This document shows, one piece after another, positions 9,244 to 16,963 of a stretch of 36,591 nucleotides of DNA; positions within the stretch are counted from its first letter, which is position 1; each line of letters starts with the position of its first letter. The stretch is taken from assembly GCA_019359725.1 (NCBI GenBank), contig JAHHGR010000047.1, forward strand, positions 1 to 36,591. The letters run 5' to 3'. The stretch is from Aphanocapsa lilacina HA4352-LM1 (lineage in GTDB: Bacteria > Cyanobacteriota > Cyanobacteriia > Gloeobacterales > Gloeobacteraceae). Under the pieces are notes generated by a model. The model saw only the letters and a program-made list of their open reading frames with translations. It was not told where the DNA came from and made no database searches. The position numbers were made by a program, and so were the translations under genes.

Positions 9244-10455
9244 CTAGGCTCCGCCCGTCCAGGCGGCGTCCGTGCCCTGCAGGGCAAACAGCTGCCGCCG
9301 GCGCCAGGCGTAGGCCAGAATATTGATGCCCAATTCGTGGGCGGTGCGGATGGCCAGGCGCGAGAGGGCAAAGTTGTCGTCGATGCCCCAGGCGGCGGCC
9401 AGTTCACCGATCGTCAGCACGATGCCGCCGCCGGTGAGCAGCCGCAAAGGTTGCTGGTTGATCGCGGGCAGCGCCGAGAACAAGAACGGGTGGGTGCGCA
9501 GCGGATGATCCCGGCGCAGACGTTCGAGGTATTCAAGAGGGGTCTCCAGTTGCTGGGCAAGGGCCAGCACGCTCTCGACCAGGGGAGCGGCGTCGGCAGG
9601 GGTGTCCACCATCAGCACCCCGCCGCGGTCGAGGTAGCCTTTGAGCGCTTCGAACTCGCGGCTGTTGAGCACCAGCGGCTGGCGGCCGGTCAAGTACAGC
9701 AGGTCATGGCCTTCCAGGCCCTCCGCTTCATCGAAGCTCACCTGGCCCACCTCGCCCACCCCCTGCAGGGCCGGGTAGAGCGCGCCGGTGGCCCGGAGCA
9801 AGTGGGGCAGGTTGAAGAAGTGGCGGGTGCCGTCGGGGTCGGGGTGGTTGACCACCGCCATGCTGATCAGTGCCTGGGGGCGCGGCTGCGCCTGCAGCCG
9901 GAAGCGCAGGTCGATGTTGCTGTAGCCCGGAAAGAAGACTTCCCGCGGGTTTTCGAGCTGCACGGTCCCGGGCTGCAACAGCACCCGGCAAACTTCGACT
10001 TCCAGTTCTTCGGGGGGGCTGCTTTTTTCATCGACGCGGAACGTCTCCTGGACGATGTCGCGGCGCTCCTCGCGGCGCAAGTCGTCGGGATCGACGTACT
10101 TGACCACCAGATAGACCATCGCGGGCTCGTTGTCGGCAAGTTCGACGGCGATGCGAAAGTCGATGGGCTGGGGGACGACGATCGGATTGCCCACCAGGTC
10201 GATGGCGATCCCCGGCTGGATGCGCACCCAGCGCCCGTCGCGATATTCGGCCTTGACGTCGCTCGGGGCGGGGATCGCCTGCACCCCCAGGCCGCAGACG
10301 ATCCCCGGCTGGTTGAGCGCCTGGTAGTGCATGCCCTGGCGCAGCCGGTGGTACTCGTGGGCGCGCCGCCAGCGCTCGGCGTTGATGAGCAGGCCGTCGG
10401 CGGCTTGCAGGCGCTCGAAAGGACGGATGGGCGGGGCGGGGAACAGTTGGCTCAT
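9244..10455 (-). CDS. Baseplate-cluster protein with C-terminal DUF4159-like domain
   Basis: The 403-residue product has two parts. Residues 1-170 contain RRAHEYHRLRQGMHYQALNQ and a following GLGVQAI segment, the kind of N-terminal region found in proteins beside tail-like gene clusters. Residues about 190-330 look like DUF4159 (a glutamine-amidotransferase-like fold): RHFFNLPHLLRAT, LLYLTGRQPLVLNSREFEAL and YLDRGGVLMVD. I see no obvious catalytic cysteine triad, so a binding rather than enzymatic role is likely. The gene follows the gpI-like gene after 6 bases, which ties it to the baseplate operon. Start is ATG at 10455. Domain assignment is from memory of the family and needs a profile search. 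Confidence 0.65.
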   Translation of the reverse strand: MSQLFPAPPIRPFERLQAADGLLINAERWRRAHEYHRLRQGMHYQALNQPGIVCGLGVQAIPAPSDVKAEYRDGRWVRIQPGIAIDLVGNPIVVPQPIDFRIAVELADNEPAMVYLVVKYVDPDDLRREERRDIVQETFRVDEKSSPPEELEVEVCRVLLQPGTVQLENPREVFFPGYSNIDLRFRLQAQPRPQALISMAVVNHPDPDGTRHFFNLPHLLRATGALYPALQGVGEVGQVSFDEAEGLEGHDLLYLTGRQPLVLNSREFEALKGYLDRGGVLMVDTPADAAPLVESVLALAQQLETPLEYLERLRRDHPLRTHPFLFSALPAINQQPLRLLTGGGIVLTIGELAAAWGIDDNFALSRLAIRTAHELGINILAYAWRRRQLFALQGTDAAWTGGA

Positions 10456-10461
10456 GGGTCT

Positions 10462-11724
10462 TTATAGCGAAGAGGATTCGGGCGGCGCAGGCGGGGGTTC
10501 GGGGCGTTTCGGGCCGGGCTGGCCCGGAGCGGGCGGCTTGGGGGGAAGGGGTTTCGGGGTGCCCTGGGCGGGTTTGGGAGGCGGCGCGCCGGGGCGGCCG
10601 TTGGGGGCAGTAGGAGCCGGGCGACGGCTCGGAGCGGGGGGCGCCGGGGCGGCCAGCCCGCCCTGGCCCGGCGGGCCGGCCGGCGGTGGGGGTGGGCTTT
10701 CGATGTAGAGGTCGTAGGTGCAAAAAGCGGGGCGCTCCTGCTCGATAATGAGCCGCACCAGCCGCTCGTCGATCTGCCCGGGGCGCTCCTCGCGCAGGCG
10801 CACCACAAAGTGAAACGGCCGACCGCCCCCCAGCACCGTGCCCTGGCCGAGGCGTTCTCCCCCCAGCACAAAGCCGCGCCCGAAGTGGTCGGTGATCGCG
10901 ATGTGCTTAGCCGCTTCCTCGGAAATCTGGTCGTCGAGGGGCAGCCCCGTGTACAGGTGCAGGTAGAGCCTGAGGCCCTTGCGGGTGCCGCGCCAGCGGT
11001 AAATTTCGACCGCCCGCTTGATGAGGCGGCGCTGTTGGGGCAGTTCCCAGCGCGCGTCCATCGGCCAGGACACCCAGTAGGCCAGAAACGGCAACAGCGC
11101 CCTGGGGGCAGTCAGCGGGTCGAGGTTGGCCCACATGCCATCCAGGCCATGAAAGGCAGGCTCGAAGGTCTCCTCAAAAATCTTCAGAAACCGGCCGATA
11201 AAGTCGACTTCGCGGTAGAGGGTGGGCAGGTAGTTGAGATAAAGGCTGTGGGCGCGCACATGGACGCTGAATTCCTCCAATTCGACCTGGTCGAGTTCGA
11301 GGGCGTTGATGCCGTAGAAAAAATAGATGCGGCCCTGAAAATCGAGGTCGAGGTGGCGCTTCTTTTTGGGGGTGAGTGCTTTTTGATCTTCGAAATAGGA
11401 CGCGGGCACCCGGAAGTAGATGACTGCCTCCATCTGATGGCCGGGAGCGATCTGGTTGCCCTCCATACCGATGCGGTACCAGTCGACCGGAAAATCGCCT
11501 TCGACGCGCAAATTGAGCCAGATGGGGCGCTTGCCCAGGTTTTTGATCTGCACCACCATCTCGCCGGGTTCACCCGGATGGAGCAACAGACCGTTGCTGC
11601 GGGCGCTCACCGCCACGCTTTCCTCGGGGCCGTTGACCATCAGCCCGGCCAGGGGCACCGCCTCGGGCACCCGCATCGGGGTGATCTGGACGGTCAGGAG
11701 TTTGTGGTCGCGGGCCTGGGTCAC
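10462..11724 (-). CDS. Phage tail-like baseplate protein, gpI type, with N-terminal beta-sandwich and proline-rich tail
   Basis: The central part (about 150-345) matches the tail-protein-I-like family of contractile injection systems (TIGR02242 type): YLPTLYREVDFIGRFLKIFE, LDGMWANLDP, LPFLAYWVSW and RRLIKRAVEIYRWRGTRKGL. Residues 1-140 are an extra beta-sandwich (MVVQIKNLGKRPIWLNLRV) similar to modules in the WD40 and membrane proteins of the cluster. The last 75 residues are almost pure Pro/Ala/Gly. I place the start at GTG 11724 because AGGAGG lies six bases before it; this gives 420 residues and a 10-base gap from the gpJ-like stop. In this family the protein bridges the baseplate wedge; the role here is by analogy. 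Confidence 0.82.
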   Translation of the reverse strand: MTQARDHKLLTVQITPMRVPEAVPLAGLMVNGPEESVAVSARSNGLLLHPGEPGEMVVQIKNLGKRPIWLNLRVEGDFPVDWYRIGMEGNQIAPGHQMEAVIYFRVPASYFEDQKALTPKKKRHLDLDFQGRIYFFYGINALELDQVELEEFSVHVRAHSLYLNYLPTLYREVDFIGRFLKIFEETFEPAFHGLDGMWANLDPLTAPRALLPFLAYWVSWPMDARWELPQQRRLIKRAVEIYRWRGTRKGLRLYLHLYTGLPLDDQISEEAAKHIAITDHFGRGFVLGGERLGQGTVLGGGRPFHFVVRLREERPGQIDERLVRLIIEQERPAFCTYDLYIESPPPPPAGPPGQGGLAAPAPPAPSRRPAPTAPNGRPGAPPPKPAQGTPKPLPPKPPAPGQPGPKRPEPPPAPPESSSL

Positions 11725-11734
11725 CGTGCGCCTC

Positions 11735-13930
11735 CTAGCGGGCAATCAGGTTGATGACGTGGCTGGAGCGCAGGCGGTTGTCGGCCCACGAGCAGATGAG
11801 CCCCAAAGGACCGGGATCGACCACCGGGTCGGGGGCGGGTTTGCGCGTCCAGTTGGGGCCGCGCTTGCGCACCGAAAAGAGCAGCACCGCCCCCAGATAG
11901 CGCACCCCCGCCGTCTGCTGCAACAGCGCCACGATATCCGAAGGGTAGACCGGACGGCCGAAGGGCCAGCCCTTGCCGTCCGGCCCGCCGGTGACCGGGT
12001 TGAGAAACCGGTAGAGCGCCACGCGCAGGTTAAAGAGAATTTCCTGCTGGGCGCGGGGGTTGTTGTACTCGGGCTCCAGGGCCACTTCGGTCTGTACCGC
12101 CACCCCGACGTACTCGGGTTCGGCCAGCTGCACCTGCACCCCCATCAGCCGCCGCTGCTCCAGATAGCCCAGAATCTGCTGCTGCAGCTGGGGCCTGAGG
12201 GTGAAGCGATCGGGGTTGAGGCCCTCCCCGCGTCCAACCGCATCCACGTTCGCCTGGGGAACGACCATCAGCCGCACGGTACCCGCCGCCCCCTCGGGGG
12301 TGGGCAGGCACTTGACCCGGGCCACCGCCCCACCCGCTCCGCGCTCGGTGAGAATCTCAAAGTCCTCGGCGGTCACCGCCCGGTCGCGGGTGCGCAGCAT
12401 CTGCGGGGCGCGCAGCACGGCCTGATCGAGCGATTCGGCGTCCGCACCGTTGCGGGCGGGCTGGTGGTTGGTCACCCGGGCGATGTAGGGAACGGCCGAT
12501 TTGAGCACTTTGAGCGTCCCTGCCTGGACGTTGCCCATCCGGCCGCCCCCCACCCGGTAGGCCACCATGCGGATCACCGAGCCCCGAGGGGGGATGGCGC
12601 CGTACTGCCGCTCCTCCTGGGCGTTCGCCTCGGCGACGGTGGCCAGTTGCGGGGTGAGTCCCTGCTGCTGGATGCGCGAGCGGATGGCGGTCTGGTGTTG
12701 AAGCTGGGCCGGTTCGCGGATGAGCGGCCCGAACTGCACCGTGCCGGTGAGCGAATCGACGGTGTAGTGCAGATCCTCCGGGCCGGAGTCGGCAAAGTCG
12801 GCCACTTCCTTCCAGATCTGCGGCAGGCCGCTCGGGGGGGAGACAAGCACGTGCTCGGCGGCGCTGCGCGCCAGCACCGGCGAACCTTGCAGTTGAAATT
12901 TCTGACCCGGGGTGCCGTCGCTCATGCCGAGGCGCTCTTCGCGTACCGTCGTGCTGTTGCTCGCCCCGACGGTGCCGCCGATCGAACGCACGGCAAGGCC
13001 GACGACGCGCGGCGAAGCGCTGTAGGCGGGCTGGTTGGGGGCGGCGGGCAGGCAGATGCAGCGCAGCCAGCGGCCCTGATAGCTGGTGAAGCGGGCGGGC
13101 GGCCAGCGCTGGGGCAGGTGCAAGATCACATCGACGCCCTGCAGCGGGTTTTTGCCCTGCTGGGCCATTTCGCTAAAACTAAATCCGCGCGTAGCGTCGT
13201 CGACCTCGCGCAGGAGCACCGGCTGCCAGCGCTGGCCGTCCCAGGCTTCCCAGCGGCGCGGGGGCAGGTTGGGGTTGATGCCGGTGGGGGTGGCGGCGGC
13301 TCCCTTGAGGGTGATGGCAAGCACGTTGCCGTCGAGGGGCTGTTCCGGGTCGACCACCAGATAAAAACAATTGCCCGCCTGGGGCTGCTCGTCGAATATG
13401 GGCTGCTCGCTGCCGCCCCACTGGCCGCCCGGCTGGCGGGTCCAGAGGTCCGTGACCCGGTCGCGCAGCGCCTGGGGGGTTTCGTCGGTGGTCTGGGCGG
13501 TCAAAAAGTGCAGCAGACTGGGCTTACCCACCAACAGCGGCCGGTCGGTGCTGAAGACAATGGCCTCCTGGGTCTGGGTGCGCTCGGTGGCCACCTCGGT
13601 GCCCGCCGGTACCCGGTAGACGTCCGGCAGGGCGTTGGTCAAATAAAGCGTCACGTCCGTTCCTGCCGGGGCCGGGGGCTGCAATCGAATACCCAGTAGT
13701 TCCAGAAAGGCCACGTAGTTGCGGCGAGGCACCTGGTTGAAACGCAAGAGCATCTGGTCGGTCAGCCAGGAGAACAGTTCGATAAGCGTGATGCCCGGAT
13801 CGCTCAGGTTGTAGTCGGTCCACTCCGGGCAGTAGCGGGGGATGCGCAGCAGACATTCGGCCACCAGATCGTCGAAGGTGCGATCGTCGAGGTCGGACTT
13901 GGGCAATTTGGGCAGAAAATCGAATTCCAC
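11735..13930 (-). CDS. Putative baseplate assembly protein, gpJ type
   Basis: The 731-residue protein is the large wedge component of a contractile tail-like structure (TIGR02243 / gpJ-like, comparable with Afp11). The N terminus is diagnostic: LDDRTFDDLVAECLLRIPRY, then PEWTDYNLSDPGITLIELFSWLTDQMLLRFNQVP. The C-terminal half holds the gpJ core (RDRAVTAEDFEILT, then VARVKCLPTPEG). Length is usual for the family. It begins 4 bases after the gp25-like stop and ends 10 bases before the gpI-like start, so the three form the conserved baseplate order gp25-gpJ-gpI. Start is ATG at 13930. Confidence 0.92.
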   Translation of the reverse strand: MEFDFLPKLPKSDLDDRTFDDLVAECLLRIPRYCPEWTDYNLSDPGITLIELFSWLTDQMLLRFNQVPRRNYVAFLELLGIRLQPPAPAGTDVTLYLTNALPDVYRVPAGTEVATERTQTQEAIVFSTDRPLLVGKPSLLHFLTAQTTDETPQALRDRVTDLWTRQPGGQWGGSEQPIFDEQPQAGNCFYLVVDPEQPLDGNVLAITLKGAAATPTGINPNLPPRRWEAWDGQRWQPVLLREVDDATRGFSFSEMAQQGKNPLQGVDVILHLPQRWPPARFTSYQGRWLRCICLPAAPNQPAYSASPRVVGLAVRSIGGTVGASNSTTVREERLGMSDGTPGQKFQLQGSPVLARSAAEHVLVSPPSGLPQIWKEVADFADSGPEDLHYTVDSLTGTVQFGPLIREPAQLQHQTAIRSRIQQQGLTPQLATVAEANAQEERQYGAIPPRGSVIRMVAYRVGGGRMGNVQAGTLKVLKSAVPYIARVTNHQPARNGADAESLDQAVLRAPQMLRTRDRAVTAEDFEILTERGAGGAVARVKCLPTPEGAAGTVRLMVVPQANVDAVGRGEGLNPDRFTLRPQLQQQILGYLEQRRLMGVQVQLAEPEYVGVAVQTEVALEPEYNNPRAQQEILFNLRVALYRFLNPVTGGPDGKGWPFGRPVYPSDIVALLQQTAGVRYLGAVLLFSVRKRGPNWTRKPAPDPVVDPGPLGLICSWADNRLRSSHVINLIAR

Positions 13931-13934
13931 AGGC

Positions 13935-14366
13935 CTACTCCGCCGCTGCTTGCGGATTCAAATAAAAAGGGTACACCAGGCTGCGCGGGTCGGGGGTGCC
14001 CTTGAGGCGATAGTCGATGACTATATCAATACGCCCGGCCACCGGATCGGGATCGGCGCGCACCTCGGTGAGTTCAATGCGCGGCTCCCAAATTTCGAGC
14101 GCCTCGCGCACGCAGGAGCGGATGCGCAGCAGGGTCGAGGTGTTGAGGGGTGCGAAGGCCAGATCCGCCAGGCGCGAGCCGAAGTTTGGGCGGTAGACCC
14201 GCTCGCCGACACCCGTGCGCAGGATAATCCAGATGGCCTCTTCGACATCCTGGGCGGCGGAGCTGAGCTGGATGCCGCCCTGCAGATTGAGCCTGAGCGG
14301 AAAGGCGAGACCTGTCCCCAGATAGGCCCGCTGCCTGTCGTTCAACGCTTCTTCCATCGCCGCCAC
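13935..14366 (-). CDS. GPW/gp25-like baseplate wedge protein
   Basis: This protein of about 143 residues belongs to the gp25/GPW lysozyme-like wedge family: GTGLAFPLRLN, then DVEEAIWIILRTGVGERVYRPNFGSRL, whose ERV and PxFG elements are typical. I choose GTG at 14366 because GGAGGG precedes it by six bases; the ATG at 14357 is the alternative. In contractile injection systems gp25 starts wedge assembly and docks the sheath. It is the first gene of the minus-strand cluster; no sheath, tube, LysM, spike or AAA+ gene is found upstream in the window, which is unusual for a complete system. Confidence 0.9.
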   Translation of the reverse strand: MAAMEEALNDRQRAYLGTGLAFPLRLNLQGGIQLSSAAQDVEEAIWIILRTGVGERVYRPNFGSRLADLAFAPLNTSTLLRIRSCVREALEIWEPRIELTEVRADPDPVAGRIDIVIDYRLKGTPDPRSLVYPFYLNPQAAAE

Positions 14367-14470
14367 AGCACACCCTCCAGACCCCATCAGACTAGCTATG
14401 GCTAGGGGTGAACAACCATTCGCCAAAGGTCGAGGGCGCTTTGCCTGATCATTATGGATAAGGCGGCGTC

Positions 14471-15036
14471 CTACGACAGAAACAGCGCAGACAAAGGAAC
14501 AACCAGGTCGGCAAAGGCCACCGGGGACAAAGCATCCGAGGCAGACAGGTTCACCTCGGAAGCATAGCCCTCACTACCAGGGTCGCGAAAAATGATCGCC
14601 CGTCGTTTGTTCGTATCCAGTATCCAGTAATCGCCAATCCCTGCCCTGGCATAGGTAAGGGCTTTTTGATTGCGATCTTTGGGCAGAGTGGTGTCGGCTA
14701 CTTCGATGAGGAGCAACCCATCCGCGGCGGCCGGGTGGCGATCGGCGTACTCGCCGGGCTCGCAGCGCACGACCGCGATATCGGGCTCCGAGTCGGGCCT
14801 GAGGGTAATCGGCAATTGCGTTCTCACGTCGGCCCGGCCTTCGAGCAGGCGATCTAGATAACGGCTAGATAACGGAAGGACCGGCGGGTCGTGGCGGCAT
14901 GGGGAGGTTCTTGGGGACTCACTTCGACAACCTGTCCTCCCAGCAGTTCGACCCGGTCATCGGCAGTCAGAATCCCGCTTTGGAGCATGCGATGGTGGTC
15001 ATCCACTGTCTAGCTTCGAATTTCAGCCAGTGTCAC
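14471..15036 (-). pseudogene. Uma2-family endonuclease-like gene, disrupted by a nonsense codon and an 11-bp duplication
   Basis: Reading from GTG 15036 gives the usual Uma2 opening (MTLAEIRS), then a TAG where the family normally has an aromatic residue, then TVDDHHRMLQSGILTADD and VELLGGQVVEVSPQ. The frame is lost at an 11-bp tandem duplication (14854-14875). Removing one copy restores YLDRLLEGRADVRTQLPITL and the rest of the domain (PDIAVVR, LLIEVADTT, YARAGIGDYWILD) down to the stop at 14471. The downstream part still forms an open frame of 118 residues. The Uma2 domain has a restriction-endonuclease-like fold; function in cyanobacteria is unknown. Two independent lesions argue for real decay rather than a sequencing slip. 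Confidence 0.85.
14854..14875. repeat. 11-bp perfect tandem duplication (ctagataacgg x2) inside the Uma2 pseudogene
   Basis: Two exact adjacent copies of ctagataacgg are present. Deleting one copy restores the reading frame of the surrounding Uma2 gene, so the duplication is most simply a replication-slippage mutation. Confidence 0.95.
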
Positions 15037-15082
15037 AATGGATCACCACCCTTGAAGGCCGTCAGCACGGCTTTCTTGGAGT

Positions 15083-15895
15083 CTAGCTGGAAAGTTCGCC
15101 ATTGTCCGGGTCGATCCCCAGTTGGCGCAACCGCTCGGCCAGATGCTCGGCGCGTTGCTCGGCCGTTTGTGCCCGCAAACTCTCTTGCTCGGCGCGTTGC
15201 TCGGCCGTTTGTGCCCGCAAACTCTCTTGCTCGGCGCGTTGCTTTTCTTGCTCTGCCCGGGCGGCAATTTCCACGTAGCTCTCGAAGGGCGTGCCGTCCG
15301 GCCGCCATAACTGCAGATCCCCTTGCACCGTGATCCCAAAGCGTACCCCCAAGCGCGGGCTCAACCAGCCATCCATCCGCTCGATACCTGCCAGCGCCGT
15401 CCCCTGGCGCACAAATCCATCCAGGGTGCCTTCGTCCGGGTCGTAAAGGTAATACTCTTCGACGCCGTGGCGATGGTAGAACTGAAACTTGCGAGTCATC
15501 TCCGAGATGCTGTTGCTCGGCGAAAGCACCTCGAAAACCACCTGGGGAGCAATGCCGCCTTCTTCCCACTGCCGGTAGCTGCCTCTATCTCCCTTTGGCC
15601 GGCCAAGGACAACCATCGCGTCGGGGGCCTGGCGAATCTTGTTGTCTCCTTCGACCGGATACCACAGCAGATCGCCTGCGACAAAGACGTTCGGATCGGC
15701 CGCGAACAACCACTCCAAGCCTTCTTTGATGTAGACGATCCAGCGAAACTGCCGGGTGTTGTCGGACATGGGCTTGCCGTCCGATTCTGGATAGAGTACA
15801 GCTTGGGTATTGTAAAGGACCAATGTGAAAGTTTGAGCCGTTGCCTGCCATAGTAATCCACCTACTGCGGCGCCCGCGACTGAGTGCCTCTCCAA
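15083..15895 (-). CDS. Uma2-family endonuclease-like protein with coiled-coil tail
   Basis: The Uma2 domain spans roughly residues 35-200 of the 270-residue frame: YPESDGKPMSDNTRQF, WIVYIKEGLEWLF, VFVAGDLLWYPVEGDN, PDAMVVLGRPKGDRGSY, then PQVVFEVLSP and YYLYDPDEG. The acidic residues of the restriction-like fold (D in APD, E in FEV) are present. The C-terminal 60 residues are a charged coiled coil with a duplicated 14-residue unit (AEQESLRAQTAEQR). The start is uncertain: the long frame begins with TTG at 15895 and no ribosome binding site is seen. A TTG near 15827, just before VLYNTQAVLYP, is also possible. It stands beside a decayed Uma2 paralogue. Confidence 0.8.
   Translation of the reverse strand: MERHSVAGAAVGGLLWQATAQTFTLVLYNTQAVLYPESDGKPMSDNTRQFRWIVYIKEGLEWLFAADPNVFVAGDLLWYPVEGDNKIRQAPDAMVVLGRPKGDRGSYRQWEEGGIAPQVVFEVLSPSNSISEMTRKFQFYHRHGVEEYYLYDPDEGTLDGFVRQGTALAGIERMDGWLSPRLGVRFGITVQGDLQLWRPDGTPFESYVEIAARAEQEKQRAEQESLRAQTAEQRAEQESLRAQTAEQRAEHLAERLRQLGIDPDNGELSS
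15145..15243. repeat. 42-bp tandem repeat (two full copies and a 15-bp partial third)
   Basis: Exact copies lie at 15145-15186 and 15187-15228, with a partial copy at 15229-15243. On the minus strand each encodes the 14-residue unit AEQESLRAQTAEQR, exactly four heptad-like turns of coiled coil, so copy number can change without a frameshift. Confidence 0.93.
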
Positions 15896-15944
15896 ATGCC
15901 GTGGTTTTGTCAGGTTCGACGACAGGCTTTCAGCCGTTACACAC

Positions 15945-16946
15945 TCACCCGTTCACACTGGCGTTGAACCAGTTGGGATAGACGGCCGGCGGTTCGGTCA
16001 ACGTATCAAGAGTTTGCAGTTCCTCAGCGGTGAGCACCAGATCGGCGGCCCCCAGGCTGTCGGCCAGCTGGCTTTCGCGGCTGGCACCCACCAGGATCGA
16101 GGCGACGTGCGGGTGCGAGAGCAACCAGGCGAGCGCTACCTGGGTGGGGGTAGCACCGTGCACCGCCGCAATTTCTCGAAGTGCATCGACCACGGCATAG
16201 CCGCGCTCGCGATCAAAAGGTAAAAAGTCGAAGCCGGTGAGCCGCCCGCCGCCCCCTTCCGGGTCCTCACGGGTGTACTTGCCGCTTAAAAAGCCGCCCG
16301 TCAGGGGGCTCCAGACGGTGATCCCCACCCCGGCATCCAGGGCGAAGGGCACCACCTCGTGCTCCAAATCGCGCCCGACCAGCGAGTAGTACATCTCGTT
16401 GGCCCGAAAGCGCTCCCAGCCGTACTCCCGCTGCAGGCCGACCGCCTTCGCCGCAAGCCACGCCGGCCAGTTGGAGTAGCCCACGTAGCGCACTTTGCCC
16501 TGGCGCACCAGAAAGTCCAGCGCTTCAAGGGTTTCTTCCAGCGGTGTGTACGGGTCGATGCGGTGAACGAGATAGACATCGATGTAGTCAGTACCCAACC
16601 GCCGGAGGCTGCCCTCGGCGGACGCCAGGAGATGGCGGCGCGACAGACCGGAGTGGACCAGGGCTTCGCCTGTGCGCATGCCGACTTTGGTGGCGATGGC
16701 CACATCCTGCCTGCGGCTGCCCAGGGCCTTGCCCAGCATGGTTTCGGACTGCCCCCCCCGCGTAGGCGTAGGCGGTGTTGAAAAAATTGATCCCCGTGTC
16801 GAGGGCCTGGGCAACCAGCTGGGCCGCCCCATCTTGATTCACTTTGTAAACCGAGGCAAAAGCCCCTCGCCCGAGCCGAAGGTCATCGCCCCAAAGGCGA
16901 GTCTAGAAACGATAAGCCCCGTATTGTCCAGGCGGGTGTACTGCAT
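15945..16946 (-). pseudogene. Aldo/keto reductase gene with two opposing frameshifts
   Basis: Starting at ATG 16946 (GAGGG upstream) the frame gives MQYTRLDNTGLIVSRLAFGA and MTFGSGEG, the normal opening of an AKR. One G appears to be missing near 16862-16868, after which the neighbouring frame carries AFASVYKVNQDGAAQLV, ALDTGINFFNTAYAYAGG. At a run of eight C (16752-16759) an extra base returns the reading to QSETMLGKALGSRRQDVAIATK, and the rest is intact: DVYLVHRIDP, VGYSNWPAW, NEMYYSLVGR, WSPLTGGFLSGKY. The catalytic D and Y (in FFNTAYAYAGG, with Y in place of the usual D) and the K in ATK and H in LVHR are visible. The shifts compensate each other, leaving about 36 residues in the wrong frame. 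Decay or homopolymer sequencing errors are both possible. Confidence 0.8.
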
Positions 16947-16963
16947 GGCTGTGTTCCCTCGGT

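Noticed and set aside
8571..9326. Plus-strand frame with Gly/Ala-rich repeats opposite the proline-rich gene
   Set aside because: The repeats mirror the APQRPG-coding repeats; the minus-strand frame has the good ribosome binding site and operon position.
11456..13699. A 747-codon open frame on the plus strand opposite the gpJ-like gene
   Set aside because: It is antisense to a clearly recognised baseplate gene, has no domain or ribosome binding site, and arises from the GC-rich third positions of the true gene.
15145..15243. Possible CRISPR-like array
   Set aside because: The units are directly adjacent without spacers and lie inside a coiled-coil coding region.
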